This document shows positions 56,067-64,000 of a stretch of 64,000 nt of DNA, piece by piece. Position 1 is the stretch's first letter. Each line of letters opens with the position of its first letter. The notes beneath the pieces were generated by a model, which made no database searches, was not told the DNA's origin, and saw only the letters and a program-made list of their open reading frames with translations. The position numbers were made by a program, and so were the translations under genes. This DNA comes from Cytophagales bacterium (lineage in GTDB: Bacteria; Bacteroidota; Bacteroidia; Cytophagales; Bernardetiaceae): the NCBI GenBank assembly GCA_004293815.1, contig RDZD01000021.1:34025-98024 (forward strand). Direction: 5' to 3'.

Positions 56067-56945
56067 ATGGTAAGACACCTCATTAGCTCACTCATTATCT
56101 GCGCATTGCTATCTTCTTGCTTGGTATCTAAAAAAAAGTACGATTTCGAGGTAGCGGCCAAATTAGAAGCACAAGCAGAAAATAAGCAGCTCAAAAGTAC
56201 TGTGGCCACGCTCAAAAAAAATATCAGTGATTTAGAAGCGCAAAAAGCCTTGCTAGAGCGTCAGTTAGCAGCCACCAAAACTTCTAAAGACAGCTTGCAA
56301 CGCGCTACTAGCCAAAACATATCGGGTCTAAGCACACAAATGAATGACCTCAACAAGCGACTCAACGAAAAAGAAAAACTGCTCAGCGAAAAAGAACAAG
56401 CCATCGCAGACAGAGAAAAAACCATTCAGCAGTTGCAGGACTTGCTTTCTAAACAACAAAAAGCGATAGAAGACCTTCGCAAAAAAATCACAGATGCGTT
56501 GGTGGCCTTCAACAAAGACGAGTTAAGCGTGGAAATAAGAGATGGTAAAGTTTATGTGTCGCTTTCAGAACAGTTGCTTTTTAAATCGGGAAGCACAGCA
56601 GTAGATATCAAAGGCCAAGCAGCCCTCAAAAAACTGGCGGAAGTGCTTAACCAAAATCCTGAAATAAATGTACAGATTGAGGGACATACCGACAATGTAC
56701 CCATCAAAAGCCCAACCATCAAGGACAATTGGGATTTGAGTGTGTTGCGTGCCACTTCCATCATCAGGATTCTAACCGAAAGCAAACTGGACAACACCCG
56801 CATTCTGGCTTCGGGAAGGGGCGAGTTCTACCCCATCTCTACCAACGACTCGGCACCCAACAAAGCTAGAAATAGGAGAACCGAAATCATTCTTTCGCCA
56901 CAACTTAATGAACTTTTCCAGATTCTGAACGAGCAAAAGTTTTAA
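56067..56945 (+). CDS. OmpA-family lipoprotein with coiled coil
   Basis: An outer-membrane lipoprotein that likely tethers the membrane to peptidoglycan. ATG 56067 opens a lipoprotein signal with LLSSC (Cys about residue 18); the in-frame ATG 51 bases upstream would bury it. Residues about 30-155 are a long coiled coil full of Glu, Gln, Lys and Leu. The C-terminal OmpA domain (about 170-292) has the peptidoglycan-binding EGHTDNVPIKSP...NWDLSVLRA and RNRRTEIIL motifs. A run of KEK repeats (for example NEKEKLLSEKEQA) sits in the coiled coil. It may be independent of the upstream restriction gene, whose base composition differs. Confidence 0.92.
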   Translation: MVRHLISSLIICALLSSCLVSKKKYDFEVAAKLEAQAENKQLKSTVATLKKNISDLEAQKALLERQLAATKTSKDSLQRATSQNISGLSTQMNDLNKRLNEKEKLLSEKEQAIADREKTIQQLQDLLSKQQKAIEDLRKKITDALVAFNKDELSVEIRDGKVYVSLSEQLLFKSGSTAVDIKGQAALKKLAEVLNQNPEINVQIEGHTDNVPIKSPTIKDNWDLSVLRATSIIRILTESKLDNTRILASGRGEFYPISTNDSAPNKARNRRTEIILSPQLNELFQILNEQKF

Positions 56946-56974
56946 TAAAAAAACAAGACGCAGAAAAACAGTAC

Positions 56975-57005
56975 TTGTACATTCATCTTGAACTTTGCAT
57001 CTTTG
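56975..57005 (+). promoter_or_regulatory. Promoter of the GT39-like gene
   Basis: TTG (56975-56977), 20 bases, CATCTTTG (56998-57005), then CAGC. Two changes from TAnnTTTG but the TTTGCAGC ending is shared with other promoters here. Expected start near 57012, about 48 bases before the ATG. Confidence 0.5.
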
Positions 57006-57059
57006 CAGCACCCAAAACACTTTTGGCGAGAAACAACAAAATAAATTAGGCTCTGCATC

Positions 57060-58745
57060 ATGCTTTTTAACTGGTTAGACAAGATTTCTCCACCACAGGA
57101 GCGCGCGTTTTGGTTGGTGGTGAGTATACTGTTTTACTTACCTTTTTTGGGTGCTGTGCCTTTGTTCGATTGGGACGAAATCAATTTTGCAGAGTGTGCT
57201 CGCGAAATGATTTTGTTAGACGACTATCTGCGTGTACATATTGGATTTATGCCCTTTTGGGAAAAACCGCCTTTGTTTTTTTGGCTTCAAGTGTTGTGTA
57301 TGAAGCTTGTGGGCATTAATGAATATGCCGCAAGACTTCCAAATGCCCTTTGTGGCATCGTGTCTTTACAAATTCTATTTGGTATTGGCTCCAAGCTTAG
57401 AAATAGAACTCTGGGAAGAATTTGGCTTGTAGTTTACTTTGGCTCTTTGTTGCCTCATCTTTACTTCAAATCGGCCATCATAGATCCTGTTTTTAACTTG
57501 TTTATCTTCTTGAGTATTTATTTTTTGGTACTCTACAAACACAAAAAAGGTTATACAAGTTTGATTTGGGCTTCTTTGATGATGAGTTTAGCCGTTTTCA
57601 CCAAAGGGCCTGCCGCTTATATCATTGTGTGCTTGAGTTTTGGTGTGCTCACTTTATGGCATTGGTATGATTTGTATCTTTCTAAGAATTGGACTTTTTC
57701 TTTCCCTTTGCCTTTGGCTGCTTTTGTGCTGTTTTCGTTTGGTGGTTTGTTGCTCATTTTGGCTTGGTATGGTGTAGAAACCCTTCAAAATGGCCCTTGG
57801 TTAGCCATAGAATTCACCAAGTATCAATACCGCTTATTTAGTACGCCAGATGCTGGTCATAAAGGCTTCTTTGGGTACCACTTTGTCGTACTTTTGGTGG
57901 GCTGCTTTCCTATGTCTTTGTTCGCGCTTTCTTGGCTTTCGGGACGCTTAAAATCTGAAAATGAGATAGAAAATACCTTTCAGAAGTGGCAATTGGTATT
58001 GTTCTGGGTGGTTCTATTGCTGTTTTCGGCAGTACAGTCCAAAATTGTTCACTATTCTTCTTTGTGCTATTTTCCGCTCAGCTACCTTGCCGCTCGCGGT
58101 ATCTATGAGCTTCATAATAAGCCTTTGCCGAGCTGGTTGTGGTGGTTTTTAGGCATAATGGGCACACTTATAGGCGCAATTATTGCAGCTTTTCCAGTAC
58201 TCGCTTTGCGTTCGGCGCAACTAAAACAATACATAGCCGATCCTTTTGCACAAGCCAACTTAGATGCTGAGGTAAACTGGCAAGGCTGGGAGGGCATAGC
58301 GGGCATCCTGTTTTTGGTTGGTTTATGGTATGGTCTCAAGGTGTGGCAGCAACGACAGTTTTCGACAGCATTTATAAGCATTTTTGGGGGCATGGCTCTG
58401 ATGCTTTGGCTCACACTCAACGCGATTGTACCCAAAATAGAGCGTTATTCACAAGGTGCGGCCATAGACTTCTATAAAAGCATTGCGTCCAAGCAGCCAG
58501 CCTACGTATTTACGGTGGGTTTTAAAAGTTATGCACATTGGTTTTATAGCAACTTACAACCTGAAGCCAAGCCCAATAATCTGGATTCTAAGCTTTGGTT
58601 TGAATGGCTAATGACTCAAAAACTGGATAAGCCAGCTTATTTTGTGGCTAAAATCAATAAATTACAAGACTTAGAGCCACACAGAACACTTTTAGATAGC
58701 CTTTACAGCAAAAATGGCTTTGTCTTTTACAAAAAAAAGCATTAG
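57060..58745 (+). CDS. Glycosyltransferase family 39-like membrane protein (ArnT/PMT group)
   Basis: A GT-C-fold enzyme that moves a sugar from a lipid carrier to a lipid or protein acceptor at the periplasmic side. The 561 residues have about eleven to twelve membrane helices. The first extracytoplasmic loop carries the acidic WDEINFAECAREM motif (about 40-52) expected at the catalytic site, followed by FWEKPPLFFWLQ, the ArnT/GT83-like PP motif. The C-terminal soluble part (about 460-561) has no clear domain. It starts with its own promoter and ends before a terminator shared with the next gene. Confidence 0.88.
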   Translation: MLFNWLDKISPPQERAFWLVVSILFYLPFLGAVPLFDWDEINFAECAREMILLDDYLRVHIGFMPFWEKPPLFFWLQVLCMKLVGINEYAARLPNALCGIVSLQILFGIGSKLRNRTLGRIWLVVYFGSLLPHLYFKSAIIDPVFNLFIFLSIYFLVLYKHKKGYTSLIWASLMMSLAVFTKGPAAYIIVCLSFGVLTLWHWYDLYLSKNWTFSFPLPLAAFVLFSFGGLLLILAWYGVETLQNGPWLAIEFTKYQYRLFSTPDAGHKGFFGYHFVVLLVGCFPMSLFALSWLSGRLKSENEIENTFQKWQLVLFWVVLLLFSAVQSKIVHYSSLCYFPLSYLAARGIYELHNKPLPSWLWWFLGIMGTLIGAIIAAFPVLALRSAQLKQYIADPFAQANLDAEVNWQGWEGIAGILFLVGLWYGLKVWQQRQFSTAFISIFGGMALMLWLTLNAIVPKIERYSQGAAIDFYKSIASKQPAYVFTVGFKSYAHWFYSNLQPEAKPNNLDSKLWFEWLMTQKLDKPAYFVAKINKLQDLEPHRTLLDSLYSKNGFVFYKKKH

Positions 58746-58793
58746 AGCTATCGATTCAAGCTCCTGCTTTTTGTGAAACATCAATAAAAAAAA

Positions 58794-58835
58794 CTGCCCC
58801 CAAACTACTAAAAAAACTTTAGCGTGTGGGGGCAG
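58794..58835 (-). terminator. Terminator between convergent genes
   Basis: Perfect 9-base inverted repeat CTGCCCCCA (58794-58802) and TGGGGGCAG (58827-58835). Read on the minus strand it is followed by an A-to-U run, so it ends the MBL-rhodanese transcript 25 bases past its stop; it may also stop the GT39-like message. Confidence 0.8.
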
Positions 58836-58859
58836 CTTCCCAAGAAGTCAATATTTTGT

Positions 58860-60278
58860 CTAGCTTTTCATCAACTTGCTCTGACACACAAAGTCAGACG
58901 TGGGAATTCCTGTTTTGGCTATGGCATTAAAGCCGCCAGCTATTTCAGTAAAGTGTTCATAGCCACGAGCCTTCAAAATACTTGCTGCAATCATGCTTCT
59001 ATAACCTCCTGCACAGTGCAAAAAGAAATGTTGGCTTGGATTAATGTCCTTTAGCCAATCGTTGATGAAACTTAGAGGCTTGCTCTCAGCTTCGTCCACA
59101 TGCTGAGCGGCGTATTCGCTTTCTTTGCGCACATCTACTACGACACTTTGACCAGCTTTGAATTCATTCTCAAACTCTTGTGCCGTAATGCGGCGTATCG
59201 TTTGTATGGGCTTTTGGGCTTGTTCCCAAGCAGCAAAACCTCCCTTTAAGTGTCCTAAAACATGATCGAATCCCACGCGGCTTAGCCTTGTTACGGCTTC
59301 TTCTTCTTTGCCTGGATCTGTAACAAGCAAAATGGGCTGCGTCACATTGGCCAACATGGCTCCAGCCCAAGGCGCAAAATCACCGTTTAAACCAATATTA
59401 ATGGCTTTTGAGATAAAACCCTTACAAAAATCACTGCTGCTGCGGGTATCTAAAACCAGAGCATTTTCTATCTCTGCGGCTAGCTCAAACTCTTCTACAG
59501 AAAGCGCACGCATACCTTTGTTAAGCACCTCGCTAAAAGCATCATAGCCTTTTTTATTCATTGCCACGTTCATGCCAAAATAAGCAGGGGGCGGCAATAA
59601 ACCATCTAAAACTTCCTGCACGAACTCCGACTCGCTCATATCGGCGCGTAGGGCGTAATTGACTTGCTTTTGAATCCCAATCGTAGAAACTGTTTCTTTG
59701 CTCATATTTTTTCCGCAGGCACTTCCCGCGCCGTGTGCGGGATAAACGATCACCGAGTCGGGCAGTGTCATTATCTTGGTGCGCAGCGAGTTGTAAAGCA
59801 TGGCAGCAAGTTGCTCCTGGGTCATTTGAGCAGATTTTTGTGCCAAATCGGGTCTGCCTACATCGCCAATAAAGAGCGTATCACCACTAAAAATACAATA
59901 GGGTTCGCTGTTTTCGTCCAGTAGCAAGTAAGTAGTGCTCTCCAGCGTGTGGCCGGGCGTGTGTAGGGCTTTTATTTTGATGTTACCAAGTTCAAAAATT
60001 TGTCCATCTTGGGCTTTGATACACTCGTATTCACAAGCTGCATCAGGGCCATAGACAATGCTTGCACCTGTTTGGCGGCTTAAATCCAAGTGTCCGCTTA
60101 CAAAATCTGCATGAAAATGTGTTTCAAAGATATATTTGAGCTTTACACCGTCTTTTTGTAGTCGGTTTATGTAGGGCTGAGTCTCGCGCAAAGGATCTAT
60201 GATAGCCGCCTCCCCATGACTCACAATATAGTACGCGCCTTGAGCCAAACAGCCAGTGTAAATCTGTTCTACAGTCAT
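58860..60278 (-). CDS. MBL-fold hydrolase with two rhodanese domains
   Basis: A persulfide-dioxygenase-like protein that probably acts on glutathione persulfide or a related thiol in sulfur metabolism. The metallo-beta-lactamase domain (about 1-240) has the metal site THFHADF (HxHxD), GHT in a TPGHTLEST segment and a late YPAHGAGS. Two rhodanese domains follow. The second (about 365-465) keeps the active cysteine in LHCAGGYRS. In the first (about 265-355) the corresponding loop reads LLVTDPGKEEE with no cysteine, so that copy is inactive as a sulfurtransferase. The arrangement is common in Bacteroidota. Terminator follows. Confidence 0.92.
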   Translation of the reverse strand: MTVEQIYTGCLAQGAYYIVSHGEAAIIDPLRETQPYINRLQKDGVKLKYIFETHFHADFVSGHLDLSRQTGASIVYGPDAACEYECIKAQDGQIFELGNIKIKALHTPGHTLESTTYLLLDENSEPYCIFSGDTLFIGDVGRPDLAQKSAQMTQEQLAAMLYNSLRTKIMTLPDSVIVYPAHGAGSACGKNMSKETVSTIGIQKQVNYALRADMSESEFVQEVLDGLLPPPAYFGMNVAMNKKGYDAFSEVLNKGMRALSVEEFELAAEIENALVLDTRSSSDFCKGFISKAINIGLNGDFAPWAGAMLANVTQPILLVTDPGKEEEAVTRLSRVGFDHVLGHLKGGFAAWEQAQKPIQTIRRITAQEFENEFKAGQSVVVDVRKESEYAAQHVDEAESKPLSFINDWLKDINPSQHFFLHCAGGYRSMIAASILKARGYEHFTEIAGGFNAIAKTGIPTSDFVCQSKLMKS

Positions 60279-60584
60279 TTTAGTCTGTAATTGAGTTGTT
60301 GTTTAAAGTACCAACATAAAACGTTTTTTATGCCTAACTTGTTATCCTTTGGGGATGAAATTATCTCAGAGCCATTGCGTTTGAGCAATCAAATTAAGTG
60401 AGGTTAAGATTTGTTCTTTGTAAAATAGGAAGCTTGCTTTGGGTCAAAAATCTTTCTCTTTTAGCATCGTTGTTTAGTTTTATTGCATTGTTTTTGTATT
60501 TTTGAAACACTTTACAGCTTTTAAAAGCTGTTTTGTTTTTTATGGTTTCCTTTCAAAATTTATAAAAATTTCTTGTCAGCTCTT
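60279..60584. other. Intergenic region with an 18-base palindrome
   Basis: A 306-base gap between divergent genes. It carries the perfect palindrome ACAGCTTTTAAAAGCTGT at 60514-60531, about 54 bases before the next ATG, with T-rich sequence after it. No gene is seen. The palindrome may be an operator or a weak terminator-like hairpin. Confidence 0.5.
60514..60531 (+). repeat. Perfect 18-base palindrome
   Basis: ACAGCTTTTAAAAGCTGT is a complete 18-base palindrome, upstream of the LolA-like gene. It is followed by TTTGTTTTTT. No known Bacteroidota operator of this sequence comes to mind. Confidence 0.6.
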
Positions 60585-61340
60585 ATGATTAAAACTTTAC
60601 ACCGTCTTTTAGTTACTTTTCTGACCGCTCACCTTCTTTTAGGCTTAGGCCAGCTACATGCTCAAAAAAGCCAAGAAGCTTTACTTGTTGTAGATAAAGT
60701 TTTGCTCGCTTACACCAAGCTCAAACCTTTTTCGGCCAATTATTCTGTGCTTACAGAATTTAGTAACATCGCTCAAACAGGCTCTGATGAGGGTCAGATC
60801 ACCTGCGTGCCCCATAGCAATCCGAATGCTTATTCAGCATTTTTGTTTGAGTTTGCGAGCAGTAGGATTCCTTTTAAGGCCATTTATAACGGTCTGAATC
60901 TTATTCAGCTAGACTTGAACAGTAAAACTGCCCTCATGTATGCCAGACAGGATTCTATGAGTTTCAACAACACTTTTGGTACGCTCGACTACATTAACCT
61001 GTTCAGGCTACAGGCTCTAGGAAACTCAAACATTATTAAGGACTTAAAAACTGATGTGGGAGGTTCTTTAGTGATGCGTGCCGAAGAAACGCTCGAAGAC
61101 GGTACGGCTTGCATAGTGATGCACCGCGTCAAAAAAGCAGGCGACAAGAATATTGACCAAACGTTTTATCTCAACAAAAAAACAATGCTCATACACCGCC
61201 TAGAAGAGCGCGTATGTAGGTTTGGTATGTCTTGTCAAACCATTACGGTACAGCTCAAAAACGTAAATTTTAAAGTAAACAAACATTATTTCAAACAATT
61301 TAAAATTCCCGAGGACTTTGTTCAAAAGCTTATTCAATAG
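60585..61340 (+). CDS. LolA/DUF1571-like secreted protein
   Basis: A periplasmic protein of unknown substrate. ATG 60585 (the TTG 12 bases earlier is not preferred) gives 251 residues with a signal peptide (LLVTFLTAHLLLGL, cleavage near LHAQ). The mature part is beta-rich with LolA-like repeats of strand pairs such as FLFEFASSRIPFKAIYNG and LIQLDLNSKTALMYARQ, and resembles the half-barrel of lipoprotein carriers. The conserved arginine of true LolA is not visible, so a function in lipoprotein transport is not claimed. It is followed after 35 bases by an M16 peptidase and may share its transcript. Confidence 0.7.
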   Translation: MIKTLHRLLVTFLTAHLLLGLGQLHAQKSQEALLVVDKVLLAYTKLKPFSANYSVLTEFSNIAQTGSDEGQITCVPHSNPNAYSAFLFEFASSRIPFKAIYNGLNLIQLDLNSKTALMYARQDSMSFNNTFGTLDYINLFRLQALGNSNIIKDLKTDVGGSLVMRAEETLEDGTACIVMHRVKKAGDKNIDQTFYLNKKTMLIHRLEERVCRFGMSCQTITVQLKNVNFKVNKHYFKQFKIPEDFVQKLIQ

Positions 61341-61375
61341 GCTGTTCACAAAGTGTTTCTGTCTCAATCTTTCAA

Positions 61376-62608
61376 ATGATACATTACGACTATTTTACGT
61401 TACAGAATGGCTTGCGCGTGTATGTGATTACGGACACGCGCCTGCCCATCTGCACGCTCAACCTTATGTATGACGTAGGATCCAAAGATGAGGACAGTCA
61501 AAAAACAGGCTTCGCACATCTCTTTGAACATTTGATGTTTGGCGGCTCTGTCAATATCCCAGAATTTGATAAACCTCTCCATGCTGCGGGCGGGGTGTCC
61601 AACGCCTTTACTTCACCCGACGTAACCAACTACTACATTACCATACCTTCCGCTAACCTAGAAACAGCTTTTTGGCTAGAATCGGATCGCATGCTGAGCT
61701 TGGCTTTTTCGCCTGAGTCGCTAGAAGTGCAGCGCAAAGTGGTGGTGGAAGAATTTAAACAACGGTATTTGAATCAGCCCTACGGCGATTTATGGCTTAA
61801 ATTCAGAGACTTAGCCTACACAGAGCATAGCTACAATTGGGCAACTATCGGCAAAGAAGTTTCACACATAGAAAACGCTACTCTAGATGATGTAAAGAGC
61901 TTTTTTTCTAAGCACTACGTCCCTGCAAATGCCTGTCTAGTTTTAGCTGGCGACATCACCCTATCTAAAGCTCAAGAGCTTTGTGCCAAGTGGTTTGAAC
62001 CCATTCCTTTCAAAGCAAAGCCCCAACGCAATTTACCCAAAGAGTCTGAGCTTAAAGCTCCAAAACAGGCCACTCACTACAGCAAAGTGCCGCACGATGT
62101 GCTATTGAAAGCGTTCCACATTAGCTCACTTAAAGATATGAGTCATAAACACATAGACCTCTGGGCAAGCAGTGTTGGAGGAGGAACATCTTCACGCATT
62201 TATAGGTCTTTGGTACAAGAAAAAGCCCTTTTTACGCAGTTTTCAGCTTTCACTTTCAGTAGCTTTGAGCCTGATATGTTGATTTTTGCAGGGCATATTA
62301 ACCACAAAAAAACCAGCATAGAAGACGCTGATGCCGCGTTGGAAGAATTTATTTATTCCAGCTCCCCGCTGGAGAGCAGAGAGCTTGAAAAGATAAAAAA
62401 GCAACTAGCCACGAATGAAGCTTTTAGCTTGGACTCTATTAGCACTAGAGCCTTGCAATTGGCCTATGCACATACAATCGGCGACCACAAACTGGTCAAT
62501 AGCAGCATTACTCAAATTATGCAAACAAGTCTAGAAGACTGTGAAGCTGCTGCCAAAGCCTTTGTAAAGCCCGAAAGAAGCATCACAATGTACTACAAAG
62601 CAGAGTAA
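61376..62608 (+). CDS. M16-family zinc metallopeptidase
   Basis: A processing-peptidase-type enzyme of 410 residues. The inverted zinc motif HLFEH (HxxEH; about 48-52) with FGG after it, and the more distal Glu in VVEEFKQRYLNQPYG (about 122-136), form the active site. The two-lobed structure is expected from length: domain one is catalytic, domain two (about 225-410) is the structural repeat. No signal peptide is seen, so it may be cytoplasmic, unlike many Bacteroidota M16 proteins that are exported. It follows the LolA-like gene by 35 bases. Confidence 0.93.
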   Translation: MIHYDYFTLQNGLRVYVITDTRLPICTLNLMYDVGSKDEDSQKTGFAHLFEHLMFGGSVNIPEFDKPLHAAGGVSNAFTSPDVTNYYITIPSANLETAFWLESDRMLSLAFSPESLEVQRKVVVEEFKQRYLNQPYGDLWLKFRDLAYTEHSYNWATIGKEVSHIENATLDDVKSFFSKHYVPANACLVLAGDITLSKAQELCAKWFEPIPFKAKPQRNLPKESELKAPKQATHYSKVPHDVLLKAFHISSLKDMSHKHIDLWASSVGGGTSSRIYRSLVQEKALFTQFSAFTFSSFEPDMLIFAGHINHKKTSIEDADAALEEFIYSSSPLESRELEKIKKQLATNEAFSLDSISTRALQLAYAHTIGDHKLVNSSITQIMQTSLEDCEAAAKAFVKPERSITMYYKAE

Positions 62609-62650
62609 AGACAGACTTTAACGACTCCTGAAAGATACAAAAGCCAGATA

Positions 62651-63145
62651 TCACGCAAGCAAGTACTTTTCTATCAAGCGCATGACTTTCTCAAGATGGT
62701 GCTGATCTTCTTGATTGAAATCATTGAGACGGTCGCTATCAATATCTAAAACCAGACGTACTTTTCCGCTCTCAAACGCTGGCAACACAATTTCGGACTG
62801 TGAACGCACGTCACAAGCAATGTGTCCGGGAAACTCATGTACATTAGGCACTAGCTGCGTTTGCCCACTGGTATAGCAGGCTCCACACACGCCACGTGTA
62901 AAGGCAATGCGTGTGCAAGCCACTGTACCTTGAAAAGGTCCCAAGACAAGATTACACGCAACATCGTCCCGCAAATAAAAACCAACCCAAAAAAAATCAA
63001 AAGCCTGTTTGAGCAATGCGGCAGTATTGGCCAGACCTGCTATCAGATCTCTTTCATTTTGAAGCAGGCTTTCTAGCTGTGGCAAAACAGTGAGGTATTT
63101 TTCAGTTTTTGTAGCTTCTAGGTTTATTTGCAGAGAAAAGCTCAT
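62651..63145 (-). CDS. msrC: Free methionine-(R)-sulfoxide reductase (GAF domain)
   Basis: This enzyme reduces free methionine-R-sulfoxide. The 164 residues are one GAF domain with the three signature cysteines: CTRIAFTRGVCGAC (two) and PGHIACD (the third), which sit where E. coli MsrC has its redox-active Cys. The motifs FYLRDD and SEIVLP are also those of the fRMsr family. Cytoplasmic, no signal peptide. It converges with the M16 peptidase, 42 bases between stops. Confidence 0.92.
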   Translation of the reverse strand: MSFSLQINLEATKTEKYLTVLPQLESLLQNERDLIAGLANTAALLKQAFDFFWVGFYLRDDVACNLVLGPFQGTVACTRIAFTRGVCGACYTSGQTQLVPNVHEFPGHIACDVRSQSEIVLPAFESGKVRLVLDIDSDRLNDFNQEDQHHLEKVMRLIEKYLLA

Positions 63146-63263
63146 GGTCTAACAATTTTTATTGATAACAAAACTATGAAGAATAAATGTTGCTTTAAAG
63201 ATTTAGAAAGACAAGCTACTATCTCAAAACGTTTAAAATTTTATTTTATTCTTGTTTTTTTGT

Positions 63264-63294
63264 TTTGTGCAGAACTTTAAAAAATCTAATTTTG
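63264..63294 (+). promoter_or_regulatory. Promoter of the cysteine desulfurase gene
   Basis: TTTG (63264-63267), 19 bases, TAATTTTG (63287-63294): a full consensus match. Expected start near 63301, giving a leader of about 53 bases. Confidence 0.65.
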
Positions 63295-63353
63295 TTTGCC
63301 GTTTCATGGAATAATTTGCTCAGGGATTTAAACATAGCTTTTATATTTTTAGT

Positions 63354-64000
63354 ATGATGGACACCGCCACACCTACCTCAGTCTATTTGGACAACGCCGC
63401 CACAACAGCCCTTGACCCAGCTGTTTTAGAAGCCATGTTACCTTTTTTTAAGGACATGTTTGGCAATCCTTCCTCCATACACAGCCACGGGGCTAAGGTA
63501 AAATCCGCCATAGAAAAAGCTCGTAAAAAAGTAGCCAATTGCTTAAATGCAGCTCCAGCAGAAATTTTTTTTACTTCTGGCGGTACTGAGGCCGACAATA
63601 CTGCGCTCCGTTGTACCGTACAAGACAAAAATATCAAGCGCATTATTACCACCCCAATAGAGCACCACGCTGTGTTGCACACGGTGGAAGACCTTCATAA
63701 GACAAAAAACGTAGAGCTTTGTTTTTTGCCCCTAGATGGCAAGGGCAATCCCGATTTAGCGCAGTTAGAAAAGTGGCTACAAGAAGGTCAACCCACTCTC
63801 GTATCGCTCATGCATGGCAATAATGAGATAGGTAACTTATTAGATTTAAACTATGTAGCTGGCTTATGTAAACAGCATGGAGCAGTTTTTCATTCTGATA
63901 CGGTGCAAACCATTGGGCACTTTGCGTTAGACACACAAGCTGTTGCATTAGATTTCTGTGCGGGTGCTGCTCATAAATTTCACGGCCCCAAGGGCACTGG
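63354..64000 (+). CDS. Cysteine desulfurase, NifS/IscS family (partial)
   Basis: A PLP enzyme that takes sulfur from cysteine for iron-sulfur clusters and other cofactors. The frame starts with ATG 63354 (or the next ATG, 63357) and runs past the window edge after about 215 residues. Visible features are YLDNAATTALDPAVLEAM (residues 11-28), the TSGGTEADN that grips PLP, the His stacked on PLP in IEHHAVLH, and the Schiff-base lysine in AAHKFHGPKG near residue 207. The active cysteine loop is beyond the edge. Whether it is IscS, SufS or NifS type cannot be decided from this part. Confidence 0.92.
   Translation, partial: MMDTATPTSVYLDNAATTALDPAVLEAMLPFFKDMFGNPSSIHSHGAKVKSAIEKARKKVANCLNAAPAEIFFTSGGTEADNTALRCTVQDKNIKRIITTPIEHHAVLHTVEDLHKTKNVELCFLPLDGKGNPDLAQLEKWLQEGQPTLVSLMHGNNEIGNLLDLNYVAGLCKQHGAVFHSDTVQTIGHFALDTQAVALDFCAGAAHKFHGPKGT

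Noticed and set aside
1..64000. CRISPR arrays, tRNA, rRNA and insertion sequences
   Set aside because: No repeated spacer units, no cloverleaf-like or TTCGAATCC-like T-arm signals and no transposase motifs were seen in the intergenic regions; the scan was by eye and small RNAs could be missed.

Overview
This window is a stretch of chromosome from a free-living aerobic Bacteroidota bacterium, probably a Cytophagales-like lineage. The evidence is: type IX secretion C-terminal domains on two proteins; promoters of the Bacteroidota type (TTTG or TTG, 18-20 bases, then a TAnnTTTG-like box) at about nine places; a complete alternative complex III (act) operon joined to an A1-type cytochrome oxidase; and moderate-to-low GC. 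No tRNA, rRNA, CRISPR array, insertion sequence or prophage was seen. Most genes are single or in short operons on both strands, and most are core functions.

Layout. 1-7.6 kb (minus strand): peptide ABC transporter ATPase (cut by the window edge), lipoprotein, pheT, a polytopic membrane protein, a 64-residue Sm/Hfq-like protein, an MlaF-like ATPase and a CbpA-type DnaJ. 8-11.4 kb: a secreted TPR-CHAT (caspase-like) protein, convergent with an unassigned protein that may carry a divergent TIR-like fold. 11.5-14.3 kb: dnaK and a tiny type IX secretion protein. 14.4-26.4 kb: the operon actA-B-C-D-E-F-ctaC-ctaD, from a consensus promoter to a terminator. This encodes quinol oxidation, electron transfer through c-hemes and reduction of oxygen. 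26.9-33.9 kb (plus strand): an effector-associated-domain-like protein with GDP-fucose synthase, an HNH nuclease, a PpiD-like chaperone, nuoF and a TauE/SafE permease. 34-37 kb (minus): YigZ, a small protein, dUTPase and gpmI. 37.6-42.2 kb: a PASTA-containing ftsI-type penicillin-binding protein, a DegT aminotransferase, a methyltransferase and an isolated rpsJ. 42.4-46.4 kb: a possible nuclease-fold protein convergent with a UvrD/AddA-like helicase whose C-terminal nuclease motifs look lost. 46.9-51.1 kb: ALDH7 dehydrogenase, then a frameshifted lipoprotein gene coupled to a secreted M43-type metalloprotease with an 11-G tract in its signal peptide. 51.6-58.7 kb: fatty acyl-CoA ligase, an AT-rich single-chain type IIG restriction-modification gene, an OmpA-family lipoprotein and a GT39-like glycosyltransferase. 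58.9-64 kb: MBL-rhodanese protein, LolA-like protein, M16 peptidase, free methionine-R-sulfoxide reductase and the start of a cysteine desulfurase.

The parts most worth a second look are the Sm-like small protein, the solo EAD-like protein, the CHAT/TIR-like convergent pair, the poly-G and frameshift locus, the helicase with a dead nuclease domain, and the heme-domain fusion in ActA. None is proven to be a new system from sequence alone. All family calls were made by eye from motifs, without a database search.
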